Of a stretch of 10,500 nucleotides of DNA, positions 1 through 8,622 are shown piece by piece. A model generated the notes under the pieces. That model had not been told where the DNA came from and did not search any database. It saw only the letters and a list, made by a program, of their open reading frames with translations. The stretch covers positions 1 to 10,500 of the forward strand of contig JAEUJG010000180.1 of assembly GCA_016794765.1 (NCBI GenBank), read 5' to 3'. A program made the position numbers and the translations under genes. How positions within the stretch are numbered: position 1 is the first letter of the stretch; the number at the start of each line of letters is the position of its first letter. The DNA is from Spirochaetaceae bacterium. Its GTDB lineage: Bacteria > Spirochaetota > Spirochaetia > Treponematales > Rectinemataceae.

Positions 1-1848
<1,848 letters not shown>

Positions 1849-1856
1849 AGAAAGGA

Positions 1857-1886
1857 ACAATAAACGCCGCCGCCTTCCACTGTCAA
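1857..1886 (-). promoter_or_regulatory. Candidate sigma70 promoter for metG
   Basis: On the minus strand a perfect TTGACA (plus-strand 1881-1886) is followed after 18 bp by TATTGT (1857-1862), matching the -10 consensus at 4 of 6 positions. The -10 box ends only 8 bp before the metG ATG, so the predicted transcript start falls within a few bases of the start codon. Assignment is by consensus only. Confidence 0.5.
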
Positions 1887-1907
1887 GGCAAGAAGGGCCG
1901 CGAGCGA

Positions 1908-1936
1908 TTGCGCAGTCCGCGCACCCGTGCTATGGT
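1908..1936 (+). promoter_or_regulatory. Candidate extended -10 promoter for the NusG-like operon
   Basis: TTGCGC at 1908-1913, a 17-bp spacer, then TATGGT at 1931-1936, preceded by TG at 1928-1929, which forms an extended -10 element. The -35 is weak (3 of 6) and the -10 moderate (4 of 6). It sits 44 bp upstream of the chosen start at 1980 and is oriented away from the metG promoter. If used, transcription would begin near 1943, inside the hairpin described at 1937-1964. Confidence 0.4.
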
Positions 1937-1964
1937 GGCCCGATCCGGCGGCATCCGGTCGGCC
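1937..1964 (+). promoter_or_regulatory. Bulged GC-rich hairpin upstream of NusG-like gene
   Basis: The 3' arm at 1955-1964 (CCGGTCGGCC) pairs fully with a 5' arm at 1937-1948, giving a 10-bp stem with a six-base loop (CGGCAT). Two single bases, C1941 and T1944, are bulged on the 5' side. It is followed within three bases by the ribosome binding site GGGAGGA (1967-1973). It has no U-tract, so it is not an intrinsic terminator. Possible roles are translational control or an RNA element recognised by the NusG-like protein itself; both are inference. Confidence 0.4.
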
Positions 1965-1979
1965 GCGGGAGGAACAATC

Positions 1980-2525
1980 ATGGAATATTACGTCATCCAG
2001 GTGAAAACCAACGACGAGGACGAGTTCCTCCGCCGAGCCTCCGTTTCCCCGGCCGCGAGGCACGGGCGCCTCTTCGTGCCCAAGCGCAGCCTCAACATCC
2101 GGCGCCTCGGCAAGACGCAGCGCAGGGATCTCCCCGTCTTCCCGGGCTACATTTTCCTCGAGATCGAGGACTTCGACGACGAGGCGCGCTGGGACTACCG
2201 CCATGTCCCGGGCTTCTGCCGCATCCTCACGGACGGCGAAAAGCCGAAGCCCCTCGGGGAAAAGGACCGCGCCCTCCTCCAGCACTTCATATCCTTCGGG
2301 AAACGCGCCGATATATCGAAGGTGACCTTCGACGAGAAGGACCGCATCGTCGTGATCGAAGGCGCGATGAAGGGACTCGAGGGCAGGATCGAGAAGGTGG
2401 ACCGCCGCAAGGGAAGGGCGCGCATCCGGCTCGACCTCTACGAGGACAGCTTCGCGATTGACTTCGGCTTCGAGGAGGTCCGGAAGGTCGGCCAAGGAGG
2501 CTGCGCTTCCCATGACGAACCATGA
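1980..2525 (+). CDS. NusG-family specialised antitermination factor (LoaP-like)
   Basis: Predicted to bind elongating RNA polymerase and alter pausing or termination, probably for its own downstream operon. The 181-residue protein has the NGN plus KOW layout. The N-terminal NGN domain spans about residues 1-105, starting MEYYVIQVKT and carrying the hallmark VFPGYIFLE at 53-61. The C-terminal KOW motif is at about 120-150 (DRIVVIEGAMKGLEGRI). The start at ATG 1980 has GGGAGGA six bases upstream; an in-frame TTG at 1908 would add 24 residues unlike any NGN start. It is unlikely to be the housekeeping NusG, because secE and the L11/L1 ribosomal genes are absent and a nucleotide-sugar gene follows, the setting of LoaP, RfaH or UpxY-type paralogues. 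LoaP-type proteins have been reported from spirochaetes. Its stop overlaps the next gene by 14 nt. The precise subfamily is inferred. Confidence 0.85.
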   Translation: MEYYVIQVKTNDEDEFLRRASVSPAARHGRLFVPKRSLNIRRLGKTQRRDLPVFPGYIFLEIEDFDDEARWDYRHVPGFCRILTDGEKPKPLGEKDRALLQHFISFGKRADISKVTFDEKDRIVVIEGAMKGLEGRIEKVDRRKGRARIRLDLYEDSFAIDFGFEEVRKVGQGGCASHDEP

Positions 2526-4002
2526 GCGCGAGATCGCGCGGATCTATATCATCGGCGCCGGCTTCGCCGGCCGCGCCATAGCGCGCGAAATCATCGCCAA
2601 GGGCGTGATCGGCGAGATCGTCGCCTTCCTGGACGACGATCCGGCCAAGATCGGCGGCAAGATCGAGGGCTTCCCCGTACTCGGGCCCATCCGCGACGTG
2701 GCCAAGCTCCTGGCCCGCACGCCCGCGGACGAGGCCATCATCGCGATGCCGAGCGCCCCGCGCGAGCTCCTCCGGGAGCTCTATTTCACGCTGAAACGCG
2801 CCGGCTTCGCCCGCATCCGCATCGTGCCCGGCATCGCGCAGATCGTGGAGGGCGACGCCCACCTCGTCCAGGCCCGCGAGATAGACCCCCAGGACTTCCT
2901 GGGCCGCAATCCCGTGGCAATCGGCCTCAAGGAAAGCCTCGCCTACCTCCGCGGCAAGCGCGTCCTCATCACCGGCGCCGGCGGCTCCATCGGTTCCGAG
3001 CTCGCCCGCCAGCTCCTCTCCGCCGGCGTCGCCCGCCTCTACCTCTTCGGCCACGGCGAGAACTCCATCTACCAGATCGACCGCGAACTCCGCCTCCTCC
3101 AGGCCGAGGGCGTCGGCGAGCGCACGGCCATCGTGCCCCTGATCGGGGAACTCAAGGACCCGGACTACGTCCGCTTCATCCTGGAGCGGCTCAAGGCCGA
3201 CGCGATCTTCCACGCCGCCGCCTACAAGCACGTTCCGATGATGGAGGAGAATCCCGTCGCGGCCGTGGAAAACAACGTGCTCGGCACGAGGAACCTCGTG
3301 GAGGCCGCGTTGGCCGCGGGCGTCAAGCGCCTCGTCCTCATCTCCACGGACAAGGCGGTCGAGCCGGCCTCGGTGTACGGCGCCTCCAAGTTCCTCGCGG
3401 AGCGCATCGTCGAGGAGGCCGCCGCGCGCGCGGCTCCCGGGGTCCAGTTCATGGTCGTCCGCTTCGGCAACGTCCTCGGCTCCCGCGGCTCCATCGTGCC
3501 CCTCTTCAAGAAGCAGATCGAGCAGGGCGGCCCCGTCACGGTGACCCACCCGGAGACGAGCCGCTACTTCATGACCATCCCGGAGGCCTGTTCCCTCGTC
3601 CTCAAGACCGGCGGCGTCGGCCGGGGCGGGGAGCTCTACCTCCTCGACATGGGCGAGCCCGTGCGGATCCGCGACCTCGCGGAGCAGATGATCCGCTTCT
3701 ACGGCTACGAGCCGGGGAGGGACATCAGGATCGAATATGTCGGCTTGCGGCCCGGAGAAAAGGTGGAGGAACGGCTGCACGCCCCCGACGAGGAGCTCTC
3801 CGCGACGGACTATCCGCGCGTCAACCGCCTCATCCGCAAGGGCGGGCCCTACCCCATCGCCGCCGTCCTGGCCGAAATCGAGCCGATCTGCTCCCTGACG
3901 CCCGGCTCGGAAAAGCTTTTCAGGAACCGCCGGAAGCTCCGCGCGGCCTTGAAAAAATTCGTCCCCGGCCTTATCGTTCCCGACCATGAGCCCGAGTACT
4001 GA
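2512..4002 (+). CDS. Nucleotide-sugar 4,6-dehydratase, FlaA1/CapD/WbpM family
   Basis: Predicted to convert a UDP-HexNAc (most likely UDP-GlcNAc) to a 4-keto-6-deoxy intermediate for a surface or flagellar glycan. The 496-residue protein has two Rossmann units. The N-terminal one (GAGFAG at 15-20, then a DDDP acidic patch) resembles the accessory domain of WbpM/PglF-type enzymes. The catalytic SDR domain has TGAGGSIG at 154-161 and STDK at 278-281, with Y289 and K293 in VYGASK. The D-K plus Y-x3-K set is as in FlaA1/PseB rather than the SMK triad of WbpM. The RFGNVLGSRGS and LRPGEK segments are typical of the family. The transmembrane helices at the front of full-length WbpM/PglF enzymes are absent, so it should be cytosolic. 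The start at 2512 has AAGGAGG 11 bases upstream, inside the preceding gene, and its 3' end overlaps the next gene by 17 nt. Substrate and C5 stereochemistry cannot be read from sequence. Confidence 0.9.
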   Translation: MTNHEREIARIYIIGAGFAGRAIAREIIAKGVIGEIVAFLDDDPAKIGGKIEGFPVLGPIRDVAKLLARTPADEAIIAMPSAPRELLRELYFTLKRAGFARIRIVPGIAQIVEGDAHLVQAREIDPQDFLGRNPVAIGLKESLAYLRGKRVLITGAGGSIGSELARQLLSAGVARLYLFGHGENSIYQIDRELRLLQAEGVGERTAIVPLIGELKDPDYVRFILERLKADAIFHAAAYKHVPMMEENPVAAVENNVLGTRNLVEAALAAGVKRLVLISTDKAVEPASVYGASKFLAERIVEEAAARAAPGVQFMVVRFGNVLGSRGSIVPLFKKQIEQGGPVTVTHPETSRYFMTIPEACSLVLKTGGVGRGGELYLLDMGEPVRIRDLAEQMIRFYGYEPGRDIRIEYVGLRPGEKVEERLHAPDEELSATDYPRVNRLIRKGGPYPIAAVLAEIEPICSLTPGSEKLFRNRRKLRAALKKFVPGLIVPDHEPEY

Positions 4003-5191
4003 TTTCGTCCCCTTCGCGCGTCCCTCCCTCGGCCCCGAGGAGGAGGAGGCGGTCCTCGCCGTCATGCGGTCCGGCTGGCTGACGACGGGCAAGGTGACCA
4101 AGGCCTTCGAGGAGGAATTCGCCGCCTACGTCGGCTCCTCCCGCGCCCTCGCGGTCAATTCCGCGACGAGCGGCCTCCATCTCGCGCTGGAGGCCCTCGG
4201 CGTCGGTCCGGGCGACTTCGTCGTCACGAGCCCCTACACCTTCACCTCCAGCGCGGCGGTCGCGCGGCACCTGGGCGCCGAGGTGCTGTTCTGCGACATC
4301 TCCGCCGAGGACTACAACCTCGATCCCGAGAAGCTCGAGGCCATCCTCGCGACGACGCCGCGGGTGAGGGCGGTCATCGCCGTCCATATCGGCGGCCTGC
4401 CCTGCCGCATGGCCGAGCTGCTCGATATCTGCGGCCGGCGCGGGATCCCCCTCGTGGAGGACGCCGCCCACGCCTTTCCGAGCCGCTTCCCCGCGGGCAG
4501 CCTCCCCGCCGCCCTCGTACGCGGCAAAAGCGAGCCCCTCGCCGGAACCCTCGGCGCCATCGGGGTCTATTCCTTCTACGCCACCAAGACCATCACGACG
4601 GGCGAAGGCGGCATGATCGTCACGGAGGATCCCGTCCTCGCCAAGCGCATGGCGACGATGCGCTCCCACGGCTTCGACCGCGACGCCTTCGACCGCTACA
4701 CCTCCAAGACGGCCTCCTGGTACTACGAGGTGGCCGAGGCGGGCTTCAAGTACAACCTGCCCGACCTCCTCTCCGCCATCGGCCGCGAGCAGCTCAAGAA
4801 GGCCGACCGCTTCCTGGAGGAGCGCCGCTCCATAGCCCGCGCCTACGACGAGGCCTTCGGCGGCTCCCCCCTCCTCGAGACGCCGCCCCGCCACCCCGCG
4901 CATTCCTGGCATCTCTACTCCCTGCGGCTCCGCGGCCCGCTGGCCGCCCGGCGCGACGAGTTCTTCGAGCGGCTCCAGGCCGCGGGCGTCGGCGCCTCCA
5001 TGCACTTCATTCCCCTCCACCTCATGCCCTACTTCGCGAAGCGCTACGGCCTTGCGCCCTCGAGCTTCCCCGAGGCCTACGCGAAATACCTCCGGACCCT
5101 CTCCCTGCCGATCTGGCAGGGCATGAGCGCCGGGCAGGTGGAGCGCGTAGCCGCGGCCGTCTTGGAGACGGCGGCGGGATTCAAGGCCTAA
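3986..5191 (+). CDS. DegT/DnrJ/EryC1/StrS PLP-dependent sugar aminotransferase
   Basis: Predicted to transfer an amino group, usually from glutamate, to the 4-keto sugar made by the preceding dehydratase, giving a UDP-4-amino-4,6-dideoxy sugar. The 401-residue length and features are standard for the family. The N-terminus has FARPSLGPEEEEAVLAV and SGWLTTGK, with NSATSGLHLAL for phosphate binding. D159 in VEDAAHA contacts the PLP pyridine nitrogen. K201 in YATKTITTGEGG is the Schiff-base lysine. The late HFIPLHLMPYF segment is typical of UDP-4-keto-HexNAc aminotransferases such as PglE. ATG 3986 has no visible Shine-Dalgarno sequence and lies 17 nt inside the previous gene, so translational coupling is likely. 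With the dehydratase it forms a two-step module. No acetyltransferase or glycosyltransferase accompanies it here, so the final sugar is unknown. Confidence 0.93.
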   Translation: MSPSTDFVPFARPSLGPEEEEAVLAVMRSGWLTTGKVTKAFEEEFAAYVGSSRALAVNSATSGLHLALEALGVGPGDFVVTSPYTFTSSAAVARHLGAEVLFCDISAEDYNLDPEKLEAILATTPRVRAVIAVHIGGLPCRMAELLDICGRRGIPLVEDAAHAFPSRFPAGSLPAALVRGKSEPLAGTLGAIGVYSFYATKTITTGEGGMIVTEDPVLAKRMATMRSHGFDRDAFDRYTSKTASWYYEVAEAGFKYNLPDLLSAIGREQLKKADRFLEERRSIARAYDEAFGGSPLLETPPRHPAHSWHLYSLRLRGPLAARRDEFFERLQAAGVGASMHFIPLHLMPYFAKRYGLAPSSFPEAYAKYLRTLSLPIWQGMSAGQVERVAAAVLETAAGFKA

Positions 5192-5195
5192 GGCC

Positions 5196-7319
5196 GTGGC
5201 CCCCCGCGGCGAAGCCGCAGCCGGTCCCGACCCGGGCGCCGCCGGCCTTCAGGCCAGGGAACTCATCCTCGGAGACCTCTCCCAACCGGGCATGGTCCAC
5301 GTCGCGACCATCCGCTCCCCGACCGCCTGCGGGCGCCTCGTCTCCGTGAAGGCGCCGACCCTGCCCAAGGGCTACCGCCTCATCCTCCCCGCCGACATCC
5401 CCGGAGAGAACCGCATTGTCTCCTTCGGCGCCGAACTGCCCGTCCTGGCGGCGGAGCGCGTCACCTATGTCGGCGAACCCGTCGCCCTCCTCGCCGGTCC
5501 CGACCTGGCGACGCTCGGCGACCTCGCCGAGTCGACGCGGGTCCTTGTCGAGGAGGAGGAAGGCACCTTTTCCTGGAAGAGCTTCGCCTCCGAGCAGGTC
5601 GTGGCCAAGCGGGTCGCCGTCATCGGCGATCCGGAGCTGGCCTTCTCCATCGCCGACAAGGTCCTGGAGGGCGAATACGACTCCGGCGCGCTCGAGCACC
5701 TCTACAGCGAGCCCCAAGGCGCCTTGGCTGCCTTCGACTACGACAAGATGGCCATCTGGTGCGCGACCCAGTGGCCCTACCACGTGCGAGACTGTGTCGC
5801 CCTCGTCCTCGGCGGCGCGGGCGAGGACGTCGTCGTGCGGCCCACGCGGCTCGGCTTCCACCTCGACGGCAAGCTTTGGTACCCCAGCCTCCTGGCCTGC
5901 CACGCCGCCCTCGCCGCCCTCCTCTGCAAGAAGCCCGCGCGCATCCTCCTCAGCCGCGAGGAGGACTTCCGCTGCACGACCAAGCGCGCCCGGAGCTCGG
6001 TGAGCCTCCGCACCGGCCTCGACGCGACCGGCCGGCTGACCGCCCTCGATTTCCGCATTTCCCTCAACGTCGGCGCCTTCGGTCCCCTCGCGGAGGAGAT
6101 GCTCTCCCAGGCCTGCGTCGCCGCGACGGGCGCCTACTCCTGCCCGAACGTGCGCATCGAGGGCTACGCCGTGACGACGAACACGCCGCCCCTCGGCGCC
6201 TTCGCCGGGCTCGGCGCCGCGCCCTCCTTCTTCGCCCTCGAATCCGAGGCCGCCCGCCTGGCCTCCGCCGCCGGGCAGGATCCCGTCTCTTGGAAGTCGC
6301 GCAACGTGCTCAGGAAGGGCTCGAGCCTCGTCACCGGCGACCCGCTCAAGGAGGAGCCGCCCTACGAGGAGATCGCCGGGCGGCTCGGCAAGGCGAGCGA
6401 TTTCGGCCGGAAGTGGGCCTGCTACGAACTCGTGCGCAAGCGGCGCGCCGGCCGCGACGACGGCCCCTTGCGGGGGATCGGCTTCGCCTTCGCCTACCAG
6501 GGCGCCGGGGCCTTCCTTTCCGGCGGCGCGCCCAACTCCTATTCGGTGGAGGCGACGCTCGACAAGGAGCTGCGCCTCAGCCTGAAGACGAGCGCCGCCG
6601 CCTGCTCGGGCACGATGATCGATCTCTGGAGGCGCAGCGCCTCCGACCTCCTCGGCCTGCCCCTGGAGGAGGTTTCCGTCGCCCCGCCCGACACCGACCT
6701 TTCCCCCAACTCGGGTCCCGTCACGCTCTCCCGTGGCCTGACCGTCGTCAACAAGCTCGTCGAGCGCGCCTGCCAGGCGATCCAGAAACGCCGCTTCCGC
6801 GATCCCCTCCCGATTTCCGCCAAGGCGGTGTACCGCATCGCCAAGCCCCTGCATTGGGAAAACGGCCGCATCGAGGGCTCGATCTTCGAGACGGCGGCCT
6901 GGGGCGGCGCCGTCGTCGAGGTGGAGCTCGATCCCTGGACGCTCGAGCCGAAGCCCCTGGGGCTCTGGCTCTGCGCAGACGGCGGCCGGATCGTGGCGCC
7001 GTCGCGGGCGCGCGCCGCCCTCCGCTCCGGCGCCGCCACCGCCCTCAGCGCCTCGATGCGCGAAAGCCTCGAGTTCGCGGCCGACGGCGCGATCGGCGCG
7101 GAATACTACCGCTACGGCATCCTTCCGCCCGGCGAACTGCCGCCGATCCACGTCGAGATCCTCGAGGCGGACCGCCGCGCCCCGGCCAAGGGCTTGGGCG
7201 AGCTCCCGAACGACACCGTCCCCGCCGCCTTCATGGCGGCCGTCGCCCAGGCGGCCGGCGCGAACTTCCAGAGCCTGCCCGTCGGCCCCGAGGCGCTCGC
7301 CGATTGGGAGGAAACATGA
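5196..7319 (+). CDS. Divergent molybdenum hydroxylase large subunit (xanthine dehydrogenase family)
   Basis: Expected to be the molybdopterin-binding, substrate-oxidising subunit of a three-part hydroxylase, working with the two genes that follow. The 707-residue protein begins at GTG 5196, four bases after the aminotransferase stop; ATG 5291 would cut into the N-terminal hammerhead domain (QPGMVHVATIRSP). Family features seen are EHLYSEPQGALAAF, a WCATQWPYHVRD stretch, FALESEAARLA, a PPDTDLSPNSGPVTLSR segment and a late GELPNDTVPAAF with E669 at the usual catalytic glutamate position. Several usual cofactor-pocket motifs are altered. The glycine-rich GGGFGGK segment reads LGFHLDGK (219-226). 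The GAFRGFG arginine motif reads GAFAGLG (334-340, Ala337). The GQG motif region reads ACSGT (469-473). It may be a divergent enzyme with an unusual substrate or one with reduced activity. Substrate specificity should not be called xanthine on this evidence. Confidence 0.82.
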   Translation: MAPRGEAAAGPDPGAAGLQARELILGDLSQPGMVHVATIRSPTACGRLVSVKAPTLPKGYRLILPADIPGENRIVSFGAELPVLAAERVTYVGEPVALLAGPDLATLGDLAESTRVLVEEEEGTFSWKSFASEQVVAKRVAVIGDPELAFSIADKVLEGEYDSGALEHLYSEPQGALAAFDYDKMAIWCATQWPYHVRDCVALVLGGAGEDVVVRPTRLGFHLDGKLWYPSLLACHAALAALLCKKPARILLSREEDFRCTTKRARSSVSLRTGLDATGRLTALDFRISLNVGAFGPLAEEMLSQACVAATGAYSCPNVRIEGYAVTTNTPPLGAFAGLGAAPSFFALESEAARLASAAGQDPVSWKSRNVLRKGSSLVTGDPLKEEPPYEEIAGRLGKASDFGRKWACYELVRKRRAGRDDGPLRGIGFAFAYQGAGAFLSGGAPNSYSVEATLDKELRLSLKTSAAACSGTMIDLWRRSASDLLGLPLEEVSVAPPDTDLSPNSGPVTLSRGLTVVNKLVERACQAIQKRRFRDPLPISAKAVYRIAKPLHWENGRIEGSIFETAAWGGAVVEVELDPWTLEPKPLGLWLCADGGRIVAPSRARAALRSGAATALSASMRESLEFAADGAIGAEYYRYGILPPGELPPIHVEILEADRRAPAKGLGELPNDTVPAAFMAAVAQAAGANFQSLPVGPEALADWEET

Positions 7320-7804
7320 CCATCCACTTCATCCTGAACGGCGAGGACGTTTCGATGAACGCGACCTCCGCCGACCGGCTCGTCGACCTCCTGCGCGAGC
7401 GGTTTGGCCTCCACGGGGCGCAGGCCGATTGCCGGCGCGGAACCTGCGGCAAGTGCCTGGTCCTCATGGACGGCCGCCTGGCGCCCTCCTGCCTCCTCCC
7501 GGCCTTCAAGGCCCGCGGCCGCGAGATCGTGACCTACGAGGGCTTCGCGCAGACCGACGAATACGCCGACATAGCCGCCGGCTTCGCGGAGGCCGGCGTC
7601 GAATGCTGCGGCTTCTGCGACAAGGGCAAGATCCTCGCCGCCGCAGCCGTCGTCGAACGCTCCTCGCGTCCGACGAAGGAAGAGATCCTGGCGGAGATGG
7701 CCGAGGTGCCCTGCCGCTGCACGGACCCGGAAACGCTCGTCCGGGGCGTCCAGGCGGCGGCCGAGCGCCGCGAGGGAAGGCGGTACCGTCGTGCGAGTCA
7801 GTGA
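7316..7804 (+). CDS. [2Fe-2S] subunit of molybdenum hydroxylase
   Basis: Carries electrons from the molybdenum centre to the flavin. The 162-residue protein has the usual two domains. The N-terminal ferredoxin-like cluster uses C39, C44, C47 and C59 (C-x4-C-x2-C-x11-C, with RRGTCGKC). The C-terminal helical domain uses C98 and C101 (CGFC) and C133 and C135 (CRC). All eight cluster ligands are thus present, in contrast to the altered motifs of its large-subunit partner. The normally conserved CGFCTPG reads CGFCDKG, and CRCTGY reads CRCTDP, so this subunit is divergent around the second cluster as well. The ATG overlaps the previous stop as ATGA (7316-7319), with GGGAGGAAA just upstream. The gene overlaps the FAD subunit by 14 nt. 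Confidence 0.93.
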   Translation: MTIHFILNGEDVSMNATSADRLVDLLRERFGLHGAQADCRRGTCGKCLVLMDGRLAPSCLLPAFKARGREIVTYEGFAQTDEYADIAAGFAEAGVECCGFCDKGKILAAAAVVERSSRPTKEEILAEMAEVPCRCTDPETLVRGVQAAAERREGRRYRRASQ

Positions 7805-8618
7805 GATCCACGCGCCCTCGAGCCTCGCGGAAGTCCTTGAACAGAGGCGCCGCCTGCCCGAGGCGGCCTTCTACGCCGGAGGGACGGAGCTCCTCCGCGA
7901 GCAGGCCGGCCGCTTCCTCCGCCTGCCCCCCGAGATCATCTCCCTCGGCGCGGTGCCGGAACTCCGGCAGGTCGCGCTGACCGAGCGCTTTGTCGAGATC
8001 GGCGCGGCGGTCACGCTGGCCGAAATCCTGGAACTCCGCGAAAACGCGGTGCCGGAACTGCTCGCCGTCGCGCTCCGCGGCGTCGCCACGCCGGCGATCC
8101 GCAACCTCGCCACCCTGGGCGGCAACCTGGCGACGCGAAGCCGCTTCATGGATTCCTGGCCGGCCCTGGCCTGCCTGGACGCCCTCGCGGAATTCCGCGA
8201 CGCCTCGGGCTCGCATTGGGTGAACGTCAACCGCATCGCCGACGCCGAGGGCCTTCCCGCCCCGCCCGCCGGCGCCCTCCTCTCCCGCGTGCGCATCCCT
8301 CTCGAGCGATGGGACGCCATAGCCATCCGCAAGGTGGGCCTGCGCGACTATCCCGCCGCCGAAACGGCCGTCTTCGCCCTGGCCGCCCGCGCCGAGAAGG
8401 GCATCCTCTCGGAGTTCCGCCTGGCCTTCGCCGGCGAGCGTTCGCTCCGCCTCCGCGAGGTCGAGGCGCGGATCCTGGGAAGGCGCCTGCCGCTCAACGC
8501 CAAGGAACGAAGGAGCTTTTCCGGCGACTATCGGGAAGCCGCCTCCTCCCTGCCGCCCGGACTCAAGCAACAATTCGGGACCCTGGTCGACGGGGCCCTC
8601 GATCTCCTCTCGAGGTAA
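7791..8618 (+). CDS. FAD-binding subunit of molybdenum hydroxylase
   Basis: Holds FAD and passes electrons from the iron-sulfur subunit to an acceptor such as NAD+ (acceptor unknown here). The 275-residue protein matches the CoxM/XdhB-type medium subunit. The first FAD pyrophosphate-binding loop is YAGGTELL at 28-35, and the second is TPAIRNLATLGGNLA at 100-114, followed by the usual C-terminal domain (KVGLRDYPAAETAVFALA). It starts at GTG 7791 with GAGGGAAGG (7772-7780) ten bases upstream; the family's normal start at a short strand before SLAEVLE supports this. The TAA stop is four bases before the next gene. The subunit order large, Fe-S, FAD is one of several seen in this family. Confidence 0.9.
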   Translation: MRVSEIHAPSSLAEVLEQRRRLPEAAFYAGGTELLREQAGRFLRLPPEIISLGAVPELRQVALTERFVEIGAAVTLAEILELRENAVPELLAVALRGVATPAIRNLATLGGNLATRSRFMDSWPALACLDALAEFRDASGSHWVNVNRIADAEGLPAPPAGALLSRVRIPLERWDAIAIRKVGLRDYPAAETAVFALAARAEKGILSEFRLAFAGERSLRLREVEARILGRRLPLNAKERRSFSGDYREAASSLPPGLKQQFGTLVDGALDLLSR

Positions 8619-8622
8619 CGCC

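Noticed and set aside
1908..1979. N-terminal extension of the NusG-like protein from TTG 1908
   Set aside because: The added residues do not resemble an NGN start, whereas ATG 1980 has a strong ribosome binding site and gives the typical MEYYVIQVKT start.
3951..3960. A6 run near the end of the dehydratase as a possible frameshift site
   Set aside because: Both reading frames here are explained by the ordinary 17-nt overlap between two intact genes, and no stimulatory structure is visible.
2287..4101. Long minus-strand open frame opposite the dehydratase
   Set aside because: A GC-rich antisense shadow with low-complexity composition. The plus strand has clear SDR motifs throughout.
5181..7151. 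656-codon minus-strand open frame opposite the molybdo subunit
   Set aside because: Antisense shadow rich in Gly, Ala, Glu and Arg, with no ribosome binding site or recognisable motif.
5759..7804. Open frame that seems to fuse 500 extra residues to the [2Fe-2S] subunit
   Set aside because: The extra part is the Arg/Pro-rich out-of-frame reading of the large subunit. The real gene starts at ATG 7316, which overlaps the previous stop as ATGA.
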